This document shows positions 57,001 through 64,000 of a DNA stretch of 64,000 nt, piece after piece. The stretch's first letter is position 1, and each line of letters starts with the position of its first letter. Position numbers and translations under genes: made by a program. Origin of the DNA: Chitinophaga costaii (GTDB lineage: Bacteria > Bacteroidota > Bacteroidia > Chitinophagales > Chitinophagaceae); assembly GCF_900094705.1 (NCBI RefSeq), contig NZ_FMAR01000011.1:100039-164038 (forward strand), written 5' to 3'. The notes beneath the pieces were generated by a model that did no database searches, was not told where the DNA came from, and worked only from the letters and a program-made list of their open reading frames with translations.

Positions 57001-59933
57001 TGATGCGTGGACATTGTTTCCCCTTCAGGCCCTTGCTGCTGCATGAGGGTCTGGAAACAATAGATGTCGCTGGCCGTGCTGCCAATGGCCAGGTGCAGGG
57101 AATCTGCCTGCGTAGCCCTAGTTTGTATGGCCAGCAAATAAGCCGGATAAGGCAGGGCGGCACGGGGGCTCACGTAGGTGAAGCGCCAGTGCTGCTGTAC
57201 GGGTGCATTACTTTTATCGTGTGCCAATACCTGCAGTTCATATACACCTGGCTTCATCAGCCCCAGGGGCAGGGACAGGAGGCTGTCTTTGCGGATCATC
57301 ACAGGGCTGGTCCAAACCGTATTGCCGAGGGGCCATTTTTTGGGATCATCGTTCTGCTGGTATTCATCCAGCGGGAAATCTTTTTCAAAATCGCTTTGCG
57401 ACATGGCATACTGGTCTGGCGCATCCCACAGGCGGTGGCGCTTCAGGGTAGTAGGGGTATGCACCTGTACCAGGGTGAGGGTAGCCTTTACCGGCAAGAA
57501 GCTGCCGCTGGCGTTATAGGATAGCAAGCTTATTTTTTTCAGGTCTTCCGCAGCTGCCATTTCCGGTATGTTTCCCATTATTTGCAGGTAGGTATGGCCT
57601 ATCAGCAACTTACTTTCTCCATCATGGGTTTCGCCATTGTTATCGGTGGCGGCGGCATGTACTGTGAAGAAATATTGCCGCCCGTTGCCGGAGGCTTCCG
57701 CTTTAAAACGCAGGGTAAAATTGCCCAGGCTATCGGTCACGGTAGCGGTATCTGCCACCGTGGTGCCACCGTTGTCATAGTACCATTGGAAGTAATTACC
57801 CTCGCGGCGTTGCACCGTGTACTTCACAGTAGCATCACTGATATTGAAGCCGGCAAAGGCGCGTACATGGCCGGTTACAAACACGCTGTCGCCCAGGCGG
57901 ATTTCGGTTCTTACGGTATCCATCGTTACCTCAAAGCGCGGGCGCTTATAGGCTTCTACGTGAAAACTTACCTCATCACTGGTCGTATCATCGCCCAGGT
58001 TGTATTCACCAGGCAGCGCATTGTCGGGTATTTTCAGTTTGCCGGAGATGGACCCAAACTTATTACTGGTAAGGGTTAAGGAATCCAGCGCATCGTAGGA
58101 ATCGTTTTGCAGGAATACAGTGATCTTGTAGCCGGGCCACGCCGTGGGGTATCCCTGGCTATTTTTCCGGCTCACAATGCCTTTAAAATATACCGTTTGC
58201 CCGGGGCGGTACAGCGAGCGGTCGGTGAAATAATGCAGGGCAGGACTTTGTGTCTCCTCCGTGGTGGCCGGCTGCCGGAGATTGGGGAGATATTGTACGT
58301 CATCGAGAAAGAGGGTATCCTTACCGTATATGCCTTGCAGGCTCACCCGCTGCATATTTTTTACGCGGGCAGCCAGGGGGCAATGCCCGGTGGCGTCTGT
58401 CATTAATTTTTGCACCGGGCGAGCATCGTCATCGCTATTATACACCCATACTTGTACACCCGCTACGGGATGGCCGCTTTGCCGGTCCAGGAAGTAATAA
58501 TCGGTGCCATCGCCTATGTACGCCAGGTTAGATACCAGGGTAACGCCCACGGCCAATGCATTGCCAGCAAAGGAGAAATCCGGCTGCCGGCTGGCTAGCA
58601 ACAAATATTTGCCGGGTGGCAGGGCCGCTATTTTTATTTCGCTACTGTGCTCCTGATAGTCTCCAGGGTTGGGCAAGGGCTGCTCCCAGGTGCGTACGGA
58701 CGGCAGCGACGCCAGCGCGGCAACGTAAGCCTTACTTCCATCCGCCCGGACGAGGGATGCAGCTTCCCGGCTGCCCATGCGGATGGCCCGGAGGTATATT
58801 TTATCCAGGTTGCGGTATTGTACCAGGGTGCGGAAAGGCAGTGCCGGCACATTCACCTTTTCAAAGTGCAATTCCAGTTCCGGCTTGGTGATGCTGGCCA
58901 GCAAACGGGCGCAGTCTGCGGCACCAAAGGAGCCCGGCCACAGGGCTATGCCGCTATCGCAGCAGGCTTTGGCCCTGACCATGTCTTTTTCCTGTTGGTA
59001 ATACGCCGCTTCCTGGTAATACAATGCGCTCACTTCGGGCTGGCCGGCGTAGGTATGGCGCATACGTTGCAGGGCTTGCAGGTAAAAGACATTCCCCAAG
59101 CTATCGCTGCCGCCATCTATGGAGCGCACGTATAGCAAGCGTTCCAGGTCGGCCTGCAACAGGGCGGCCCTGCCGGTATCCTGCCCGTGCAGGCGCAGGA
59201 GGGATTGATACAGTTTCAGCAGGTCTATGTTGCCAGCGGAGGTATCTTCACCGGGGAAGGAGGTATTTACAAACGTGCCGGCATCGGCGTACAGGGCTGC
59301 CTGCATAGCACCGGCATGCAGGTTGGAGCCGCGATGTCCACGATATTGATCTATTACATCCTGCACCAGCAGGTCGTACAAGGTGGGCCGCCAGGTAATA
59401 TTGCCCTTCTGCACCAGGGCGGGGTAGGCGCTGGCGGGTGTGTGTTGCAGCAATGATGCGGGGGTTATAGAAAGGAGGAAACTGTTGCGCTGCAGGATTT
59501 GTAATTGGTCCCGGGACCAGGTTTCGGGGTTAGCAGCCGTATCTGCGGCGGCAGATTTATCCGGCAGGTTCCAGTGACCCTTGCGGAAATTGGCATACCA
59601 ATGGGCCAGGGCATTGCTCAGCAAAGCCTTGCGAACGCCGGTGGCGGTGTCTGTCATGTGGCGGAGCAGGCGAAAATCGCTGTAATCGCCCTTTACTTTG
59701 AGCGATTCGGATAGGCGTAAACGGTAGAACAGGGCTTTCAGGAATTGATCATCCTGGTGGTCGCGGAGTGCCTGGGCATACAGGCCCTGCACCTGCGTCA
59801 AGGCAGACTGGGGCAACTTGTTAAAATCCAGGGAGTCTATCTCCTTCCAATGCGCCTCATAATCATAAGACTGGGCCAGGACGGGCAAATAAAGTGTGCA
59901 AGCGGCCAACAAGGCAAACAGGAAACGGCGCAT
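54063..59933 (-). CDS. Alpha-2-macroglobulin-family protein with thioester motif
   Basis: A 1956-aa envelope protein. Signal peptide about 1-20; LLAAC also resembles a lipobox, so lipoprotein processing cannot be excluded, but the following residues are not acidic. MG-type beta domains fill most of residues 420-1200, then an alpha-2-macroglobulin domain and a helical thioester domain with the intact C1430-A-E-Q1433 motif, followed by the receptor-binding-like C-terminal beta domain. Such bacterial proteins trap proteases in the periplasm. The first 350 residues are helical and not part of the standard family core. The usual neighbour, a PBP1C gene, is absent. Confidence 0.9.
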   Translation of the reverse strand: MRRFLFALLAACTLYLPVLAQSYDYEAHWKEIDSLDFNKLPQSALTQVQGLYAQALRDHQDDQFLKALFYRLRLSESLKVKGDYSDFRLLRHMTDTATGVRKALLSNALAHWYANFRKGHWNLPDKSAAADTAANPETWSRDQLQILQRNSFLLSITPASLLQHTPASAYPALVQKGNITWRPTLYDLLVQDVIDQYRGHRGSNLHAGAMQAALYADAGTFVNTSFPGEDTSAGNIDLLKLYQSLLRLHGQDTGRAALLQADLERLLYVRSIDGGSDSLGNVFYLQALQRMRHTYAGQPEVSALYYQEAAYYQQEKDMVRAKACCDSGIALWPGSFGAADCARLLASITKPELELHFEKVNVPALPFRTLVQYRNLDKIYLRAIRMGSREAASLVRADGSKAYVAALASLPSVRTWEQPLPNPGDYQEHSSEIKIAALPPGKYLLLASRQPDFSFAGNALAVGVTLVSNLAYIGDGTDYYFLDRQSGHPVAGVQVWVYNSDDDARPVQKLMTDATGHCPLAARVKNMQRVSLQGIYGKDTLFLDDVQYLPNLRQPATTEETQSPALHYFTDRSLYRPGQTVYFKGIVSRKNSQGYPTAWPGYKITVFLQNDSYDALDSLTLTSNKFGSISGKLKIPDNALPGEYNLGDDTTSDEVSFHVEAYKRPRFEVTMDTVRTEIRLGDSVFVTGHVRAFAGFNISDATVKYTVQRREGNYFQWYYDNGGTTVADTATVTDSLGNFTLRFKAEASGNGRQYFFTVHAAATDNNGETHDGESKLLIGHTYLQIMGNIPEMAAAEDLKKISLLSYNASGSFLPVKATLTLVQVHTPTTLKRHRLWDAPDQYAMSQSDFEKDFPLDEYQQNDDPKKWPLGNTVWTSPVMIRKDSLLSLPLGLMKPGVYELQVLAHDKSNAPVQQHWRFTYVSPRAALPYPAYLLAIQTRATQADSLHLAIGSTASDIYCFQTLMQQQGPEGETMSTHHFLRLQPGMNAVSIPRPGNSQLLVNMTFVKDNRLYHWEQRYLPAMQQYALPIQLEAHRNKLLPGEKEQWKINLPAGTAAELMASMYDASLDALYKQAWNLQDFRRETYFYHNWSTPGFEASAGYQVDTPDTTAYAKLIPDRLQRWDSKPESYNIRLRGMSTMAPAPISALQGSLHGLLFEASEKNKALAGDVVVAGLGAVQPGKDALLPLTVAPEPVIPRKYFNETAFFYPTLLPDKNGQVALSFTLPESLTRWKFMGLAHTPDLKMGYIEDEIVTQKPLMVMPNAPRFLREGDHITLSAKLTSTASQPLEGHARLELLDAATGQPVDSAFGNILPAPAFTLPPQGSTAVTFALQVPAHFTSVLRYRVTASDGHFSDGEENTIPVLSNNTLVTESLPLPVPGDGTFTFSLPGLLHSDTAATLQQQQLKLEFTANPAWNAVQALPFLMEYPYECAEQTFNRYYANALGGYIVSSMPRIRSVFQTWQNKDTSALLSNLEKNEDLKSALLAETPWVLDATSENARKQHVGLLFDLYKLGTEKLNAKQKLQAMQLPNGAFPWFNGSGEDRFITQYIVAGMGRLQQLQLSGTDDAGMRASCQKAIAYLDAQVLAKFDSLPGALDIHYLYARSFFKDQPLTYTMNAAFGRLLANVCAAWKQQSTYTKALLALALYRQGDSITARHILASLKEYAIKDKEQGTYWKDVIAGYYWNEAPIEVAAQLLEAFKEINHDTDMVNGISNWLLRNKQAQGWHTSKATADACFALLLQAGRLEHTPEINIQVGHEKVVAENAEAGTGYFTHTWKPAAIQPAMGQVTITAAHTQGQPAWGALYWQYFQDMNHVMAAKTTLQVQKQLYRTQNNTLVPITAAQPIKVGDKITIRITLTTERDLQYVHLKDLRAAAFEPVGALSGYTWQNGAGYYLAIQDVSMNFFFNSLSQGVHVIDYEVYATHPGVFSNGITTLQCMYAPEFAAHTAAQRITIQE

Positions 59934-60009
59934 ATCAGGCGTATTTTAAACGATCAGCAATGCAATCAGCATCAGCAGGATGCACCCGCGCGCCGGATTG
60001 CATAAAAAA

Positions 60010-60051
60010 AACAAAGCCGGCTGCAAAAAATTGCTTGGCCGGCTTTGTTCC
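60010..60051. terminator. Bidirectional intrinsic terminator after sucD
   Basis: AACAAAGCCGGC (60010-60021) pairs with GCCGGCTTTGTT (60038-60049), 12 bp with a 16-base loop. Confidence 0.8.
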
Positions 60052-60071
60052 CTTAAATATGGTAAAGTGTA

Positions 60072-60947
60072 CTATTTCTTTTTCAGCACTTCGGCAATGG
60101 TTTTGCCAATGTTTGCCGGGCTTTCTACTACATGGATGCCACATTCTGCCATGATCTTCATCTTGGCGGCAGCGGTATCGTCTGCACCGCCTACAATGGC
60201 ACCTGCGTGACCCATGCGGCGTCCGGGAGGGGCCGTTTGGCCGGCAATGAAGCCTACCACGGGTTTAGTACCGTATTCCTTGATCCAGCGGGCTGCTTCG
60301 GCTTCCATGCTGCCCCCAATTTCGCCGATCATAATGATGGCTTCCGTTTCGGGATCGTTCATGAGTAGTTCTACAGCGTCTTTAGTGGGCGTGCCAATGA
60401 TAGGATCTCCACCAATACCGATGGCGGTAGAAACACCCAGGCCAGCTTTCACTACCTGGTCGGCAGCTTCGTAAGTGAGGGTACCGGATTTAGATACAAT
60501 ACCGATACGGCCCTTTTTGAAGATAAAGCCAGGCATAATACCCACTTTAGCTTCTTCGGCAGTAATTACACCAGGACAGTTGGGTCCTATGAGGCGGGCG
60601 TTGGTGCTTTGCAGGTAATGCTTGGCTTTCACCATATCCTGTACCGGAATGCCTTCTGTGATGCAGATCACCAGGGCAATGCCGGCTTCGGCGGCTTCCA
60701 TGATCGCGTCGGCAGCAAATGCCGGCGGCACAAAAATGATAGATACGTTGGCGCCGGTTGCTTTTACCGCGTCGGAAACGGTATTGAACACGGGACGGTC
60801 CAGGTGGGTAGTGCCGCCTTTGTTGGGCGTTACACCGCCTACTACATTCGTACCGTACTCGATCATCTGTGTGGCATGGAAAGTACCTTCAGTACCGGTA
60901 AATCCCTGCACGATCACTTTGCTTTGCTTATTAACTAAAACACTCAT
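60072..60947 (-). CDS. sucD: Succinyl-CoA synthetase alpha subunit
   Basis: A 291-aa TCA-cycle subunit that binds CoA and carries the phosphohistidine. The CoA-binding domain begins [19 protein letters not shown]; the active-site His is H247 in MGHAGAIV. Length and sequence are typical. The partner sucC is not adjacent, so the two subunits are encoded separately here. A full promoter lies upstream at 61001-61032, giving a leader of about 50 bases. Confidence 0.97.
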   Translation of the reverse strand: MSVLVNKQSKVIVQGFTGTEGTFHATQMIEYGTNVVGGVTPNKGGTTHLDRPVFNTVSDAVKATGANVSIIFVPPAFAADAIMEAAEAGIALVICITEGIPVQDMVKAKHYLQSTNARLIGPNCPGVITAEEAKVGIMPGFIFKKGRIGIVSKSGTLTYEAADQVVKAGLGVSTAIGIGGDPIIGTPTKDAVELLMNDPETEAIIMIGEIGGSMEAEAARWIKEYGTKPVVGFIAGQTAPPGRRMGHAGAIVGGADDTAAAKMKIMAECGIHVVESPANIGKTIAEVLKKK

Positions 60948-61000
60948 CGCGCGCTTTGTTTATTGGTTTAAGATATTGGAATCTGCCTGTCCGGGCGGGG

Positions 61001-61032
61001 CAAAATTAACGGATAAATGTGGATAATGGCAA
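61001..61032 (-). promoter_or_regulatory. Promoter of sucD
   Basis: On the minus strand TTG (61032-61030), a 21-base spacer and TAATTTTG (61008-61001) fit the Bacteroidota consensus. Confidence 0.6.
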
Positions 61033-61155
61033 TCCGGGCATGGTTAATTTACGGTTTATCTTGGCCTGGTGCAGCAGTGGCTGCCGGGTGGCGGCCCTTT
61101 GTGCGGGCAGGATACCGACGGGTATAGTACCCTATTCTCCCAGCCGTTGCGGCTC

Positions 61156-61995
61156 CTACTCTGCTGCTTTCTTTTCATCACTGCCTGCTTCGGCCTGCTT
61201 TTTAAACTGTTCTCTCCAGTCTTTATCCTTGAACATGTCCATCTGCCGCATTTCCTTGGCTTCGCGCAGGAATTCGGAAGCAAAGATGAAGTCGTTCAGC
61301 TTTTGGTCTTTGCTGAAAATAATATCCTTATTGTTACCCTCCCATTGTTTTTGTCCCTGAAACATGTATACGATGTGGTCTCCGCTTTCCATTACGGTAT
61401 TCATATCGTGGGTATTGATCACCGTGGTCATGTTGTTTTCGTGGGTCAGTTCTTTGATTAGCTGGTCTATCACCAGGGAGGTTTGTGGATCCAGGCCAGA
61501 ATTAGGCTCATCGCAAAACAGGTACTTGGGATTTAGTACGATGGCCCGGGCAATGCCTACCCTTTTTTTCATACCCCCGGAAATTTCTGCGGGTAGTTTT
61601 TTGGCAGCGTCTTTCAGGTTCACGCGGTCCAGGCATTCCAGTACCCGCTTCTTTTTTTCCCGCAGGGTACCCATGCTAAACATATCCAGGGGGAACATTA
61701 CATTTTGTTCTACCGTCATGCTGTCGAACAGGGCGGAGCTTTGGAACAGCATGCCTATTTGCTTGCGCAGTTCCTTGCGGCCTGCAACATCCAGGTTGGT
61801 AAAGTTTTGTTTGTCGTACTGAATATGGCCGGCATCTACTTCCATCAGGCCTACCATACACTTCATCATAACGGTTTTGCCGCTGCCGCTGGCACCGATG
61901 ATAAGGTTCACTTTTCCGGATTCCATGGTGGCCGTTACATCTTTAAGGATCTCACGATCACCAAAGCTTTTTTTAATATTTACCAGTTCGATCAT
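61156..61995 (-). CDS. ABC-transporter ATPase, MlaF-like
   Basis: A 279-aa ATPase with Walker A GASGSGKT at 34-41, signature ISGGMKKRVGIARAI, Walker B YLFCDEPNSGLDPQ and H-loop VINTHDMNT. The methionine- and lysine-rich signature and the Asn in DEPNSGLD fit the Mla/MCE-associated ATPase that shuttles lipids between the membranes. ATG at 61995 is preferred to one 13 codons upstream. The C-terminal extension (about 235-279) is highly charged. It lies 47 bases after the permease gene; an MCE (MlaD) gene does not follow. Confidence 0.9.
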   Translation of the reverse strand: MIELVNIKKSFGDREILKDVTATMESGKVNLIIGASGSGKTVMMKCMVGLMEVDAGHIQYDKQNFTNLDVAGRKELRKQIGMLFQSSALFDSMTVEQNVMFPLDMFSMGTLREKKKRVLECLDRVNLKDAAKKLPAEISGGMKKRVGIARAIVLNPKYLFCDEPNSGLDPQTSLVIDQLIKELTHENNMTTVINTHDMNTVMESGDHIVYMFQGQKQWEGNNKDIIFSKDQKLNDFIFASEFLREAKEMRQMDMFKDKDWREQFKKQAEAGSDEKKAAE

Positions 61996-62042
61996 GTAAT
62001 ACAAATTTCCAGGTAACAAGTGCTGAAAAGACAAGGGCTATT

Positions 62043-62795
62043 TTAGCCATTGGCGAGCAAGAGGGCAGACAGTCCATAATCTGCCACCAGTATAAGTATG
62101 CAGGTTACCACCACAGAGCGGGTGCTGGCCCGGCCAATTTCCAGGGCACCGCCATTTACATTATACCCATAAAACGAGGGAATGGTGGAAATAATGAAGG
62201 CGAATGCATAGGATTTGGTGAGGGCAAAAAACACATTGTAAGGTTTAAATTCCTGCCGTAAGCCGCGCCAATACTCATCGTTAGAGATGATGCCAGACAT
62301 TACGCCGGCGGTTTTACCCCCCCAGATACCCAGGAAGCCAGCAATGATCACTAGTGCAGGGATCATGAGCATGCTGGCGGCAATTTTGGGAAACAGCAGG
62401 TAGCCCTTGGTATTGATGCCCATGATCTCAATGGCGTCTATCTGTTCAGACACGCGCATATTGCCTAGTTCCGATGCGATTTTGGAACCAATTACCCCTG
62501 CCAGTACAATACAGGTGAGGGTGGGTGCAAATTCCAGCACAATGGTGTCGCGCACCACCTGTGCAATGGTAGACTTAGGAACAAAATTGCTGACCAGTTG
62601 ATAAGCAGTTTGCAGGGTGGTAACCCCACCCATGAAAATGGAAATGATCACTACAATGCCCAACGACCCGATGCCAATGTCCACGCATTGATTCATAAAC
62701 TCCTTCCAGTACATCCTAAAATTCTCCGGCTTCGTAAACATGCCCTTTAGCATGAGCAGGAACTGGCCGAACAGGGAGAAAAACTTGAATTCCAT
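62043..62795 (-). CDS. ABC-transporter permease, MlaE family
   Basis: A 250-aa permease with five hydrophobic segments. The family blocks are VLAGVIGSKIASELGNMRVSEQIDA and the SIFMGGVTTLQ region. The ATG at 62795 is used rather than a TTG nine bases upstream, and it lies just six bases behind a TATCTTTG -7 box (62809-62802). With the adjacent ATPase it forms an MlaEF-like module for phospholipid or hydrophobic-molecule transport across the envelope. Confidence 0.9.
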   Translation of the reverse strand: MEFKFFSLFGQFLLMLKGMFTKPENFRMYWKEFMNQCVDIGIGSLGIVVIISIFMGGVTTLQTAYQLVSNFVPKSTIAQVVRDTIVLEFAPTLTCIVLAGVIGSKIASELGNMRVSEQIDAIEIMGINTKGYLLFPKIAASMLMIPALVIIAGFLGIWGGKTAGVMSGIISNDEYWRGLRQEFKPYNVFFALTKSYAFAFIISTIPSFYGYNVNGGALEIGRASTRSVVVTCILILVADYGLSALLLANG

Positions 62796-62801
62796 ACTGG
62801 C

Positions 62802-62809
62802 CAAAGATA
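62802..62809 (-). promoter_or_regulatory. -7 box directly before the MlaE-like permease gene
   Basis: Reads TATCTTTG on the minus strand, ending six bases before the ATG, so the predicted leader is about two bases. The -33 position has no clear TTG. Confidence 0.45.
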
Positions 62810-62865
62810 GGTGTTTTTGTAGTGTACCTGTATGGCAATAGCGTCACTACCGGGGTTTATTTGGT

Positions 62866-63897
62866 TTATTTCAGGCTTTGTACAAGAAGGCGCTTCAGGC
62901 TGCGTTCTATGATCTCGCCCATGGTGCGGCAGCGCTCAAAACCGCTATCGCCATAATATTGGGCCAGCTCATCGCCCAGTTGCTGCACCTTTTCGGGCAG
63001 GGCCACCTGATCGCTCATGATCACATCGCGCATGTCTTTAATGCGGTGGCGCTGCACTTTAATGCGGCGGGCCATGAGCGAGCGCTCTTCCTGCTGGTAT
63101 TGCTTTACCACTTCTGCATTGAGGTGCTTGATGGCCAGGTCTACGAACACGCGGTTTTCCTTGAAAAACTGGGGCATATACAACGTTCGCCGGCCTTCAT
63201 AAAACTGTTGGTCAAAGTCGATGGCGCGGATGCGGAACTGCACATCGTCGAAATCGGGGGTGATGTCGAATACGAAGTTGTAAGAGCGCATATCACCCAG
63301 CAGGCGGGCAAAACAGCGTTCGTTAAATTTCACGAACTCTTTGGCAATGCGCTTGTGGTTAAACTCTGGCCGGTCTATCCAATGTTTTGCAAACTGGTCG
63401 CCGGGTACACCGGCAATATGTTCTTCTATCAGGGTATTGCCATCCACCAGGAAGTTCATCCAGTAGGGCGATAACACATGCTCCAGCTCCAGGCCGTAAA
63501 TACGGGAAGCGTCTGCCAATTTCACATAATAGTAATCGTATACTTCGTTGTAATTATTGACAATTTTAATGCGGAAGGGATGTGAGTTGCCAAAGGTGCA
63601 GAAGTCGATGCGCTCTACATGCAGGTGCTCTTCTGCGGCCTGATCGCCCCCAGCTTTAAGCAAAGAATAAATTCGTTTAAGCCCCCGGTGCAGATCGTCT
63701 ACCATGGCAGGCGGGTAGAAAACCGTTTCCCAGAGCGTGTCCTGTCCTTGTTTGTCATATACGGCCATACCATACTGGAAATAGCGCAGGTCTTCATACT
63801 TTACCGGCAGAGCCATTTCACGCTCATAGAGGCGAAGATACTTGCGGAAGGCCATATTGACCGGGAAAAACAGCTTCTTTTTGGAAATGGTTTGCAT
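62866..63897 (-). CDS. Hypothetical protein with protein-kinase-like motifs
   Basis: A 343-aa soluble protein without a recognised family. Visible pattern: a beta-rich YYYVKLADAS with K126, acidic E137/E139 in the following helix, a hinge-like NTLIEEHIAGVPG (155-165), the loop LLGDMRSYNFVF with D202 and N207 in D-x4-N spacing, and IRAIDFDQQF with D227/D229. These correspond in order to the Lys, hinge, catalytic loop and metal-binding motif of aminoglycoside-phosphotransferase/kinase folds. The C-terminal 90 residues are charged and helical. It is the first gene ahead of the MlaE-like permease (70-base gap). Kinase activity is inference. Confidence 0.7.
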   Translation of the reverse strand: MQTISKKKLFFPVNMAFRKYLRLYEREMALPVKYEDLRYFQYGMAVYDKQGQDTLWETVFYPPAMVDDLHRGLKRIYSLLKAGGDQAAEEHLHVERIDFCTFGNSHPFRIKIVNNYNEVYDYYYVKLADASRIYGLELEHVLSPYWMNFLVDGNTLIEEHIAGVPGDQFAKHWIDRPEFNHKRIAKEFVKFNERCFARLLGDMRSYNFVFDITPDFDDVQFRIRAIDFDQQFYEGRRTLYMPQFFKENRVFVDLAIKHLNAEVVKQYQQEERSLMARRIKVQRHRIKDMRDVIMSDQVALPEKVQQLGDELAQYYGDSGFERCRTMGEIIERSLKRLLVQSLK

Positions 63898-63903
63898 GGG
63901 TTC

Positions 63904-64000
63904 ATAATTATGAATTATGAATTATGAATTATGAATTATGAATTATGAATTATGAATTATGAATTATGAATTATGAATTATGAATTATGAATTATGAATT
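63904..64000 (-). repeat. Heptanucleotide tandem array, ATTATGA unit (array 3), runs off the window
   Basis: About 13 uninterrupted copies of ATTATGA from 63907 to the end of the window. It ends six bases before the ATG (63895-63897) of the kinase-like gene, so it forms the 5' flank of that gene; the far end is not visible. Confidence 0.93.

Noticed and set aside
63904..64000. CRISPR array
   Set aside because: Unit is a 7-base direct tandem repeat without spacers and there are no cas genes.

Overview
The window looks like a stretch of core chromosome from a member of the Bacteroidota, most likely family Chitinophagaceae (Chitinophaga-like). The grounds are a SusC/TonB-type receptor with a carboxypeptidase-regulatory N-terminus, DUF3098, DUF3108 and DUF3857 proteins, a PdxA with the Bacteroidota-style GDIN motif, an F0 a-subunit with a long N-terminal extension, and promoters of the TTG-N(19-21)-TAnnTTTG type. 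No rRNA, tRNA, CRISPR array, prophage or insertion sequence was recognised. Coding density is high, and genes lie in short operons separated by strong intrinsic terminators.

Layout. 1-4135 (+): end of a UMF1-type MFS transporter, an MBL-fold hydrolase, a GroES-like protein and a HerA-like ATPase. 4216-8211 (-): a CPC-type heavy-metal ATPase followed by RecQ. 8348-10716 (+): TsaE, alanine dehydrogenase and an isolated small hypothetical gene. 10894-13093 (-): FtsX, DUF3098 and UppP. 13243-16014 (+): LeuRS, followed by heptanucleotide repeat arrays on both sides of a terminator. 16263-27748: M28 peptidase, RuvB, two OmpR-type regulators without adjacent kinases, a flippase-like protein with a DUF3108 protein, RuvC, HIT protein, GreA, a hydroxyacid dehydrogenase, RsmA, PdxA and a secreted TPR-like protein. 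27794-34607 (-): TonB receptor and the F-ATPase operon atpB-E-F-H-A, which has no atpG. 34917-43290 (-): small hypothetical protein, large DUF3857/transglutaminase TPR protein, ABC exporter, and a secreted protein with a C-terminal His/Cys pair resembling clan CD peptidases. 43691-45593 (+): PhoB/PhoR-like two-component pair. 46087-50909 (-): a four-gene cell-surface cassette of GH73-like glucosaminidase, two SGNH hydrolases and an MBOAT acyltransferase. 51148-59933 (-): a giant alpha-2-macroglobulin, an FAD oxidoreductase and AspRS. 60072-63897 (-): SucD, an MlaE/MlaF-like ABC pair, and an unassigned protein with kinase-like motifs whose 5' flank is a heptamer array running off the window.

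Points most worth attention. (1) The 343-aa protein at 62866-63897 has a protein-kinase-like D-x4-N and IDFD motif pair. (2) The 731-aa secreted protein at 41095-43290 ends in an HRGH ... GSCGG dyad. (3) An intrinsic terminator lies inside the apparent leader of greA, an arrangement like the E. coli GraL attenuator. (4) A terminator-like hairpin with eight U residues sits between atpE and atpF. (5) Several -7 boxes are so close to start codons that the mRNAs should be leaderless or nearly so. (6) Three heptamer arrays abut gene ends. Most of the window is otherwise ordinary housekeeping DNA, and no complete new defence or mobile system was seen. Residue numbers are counted from the start chosen in each entry.
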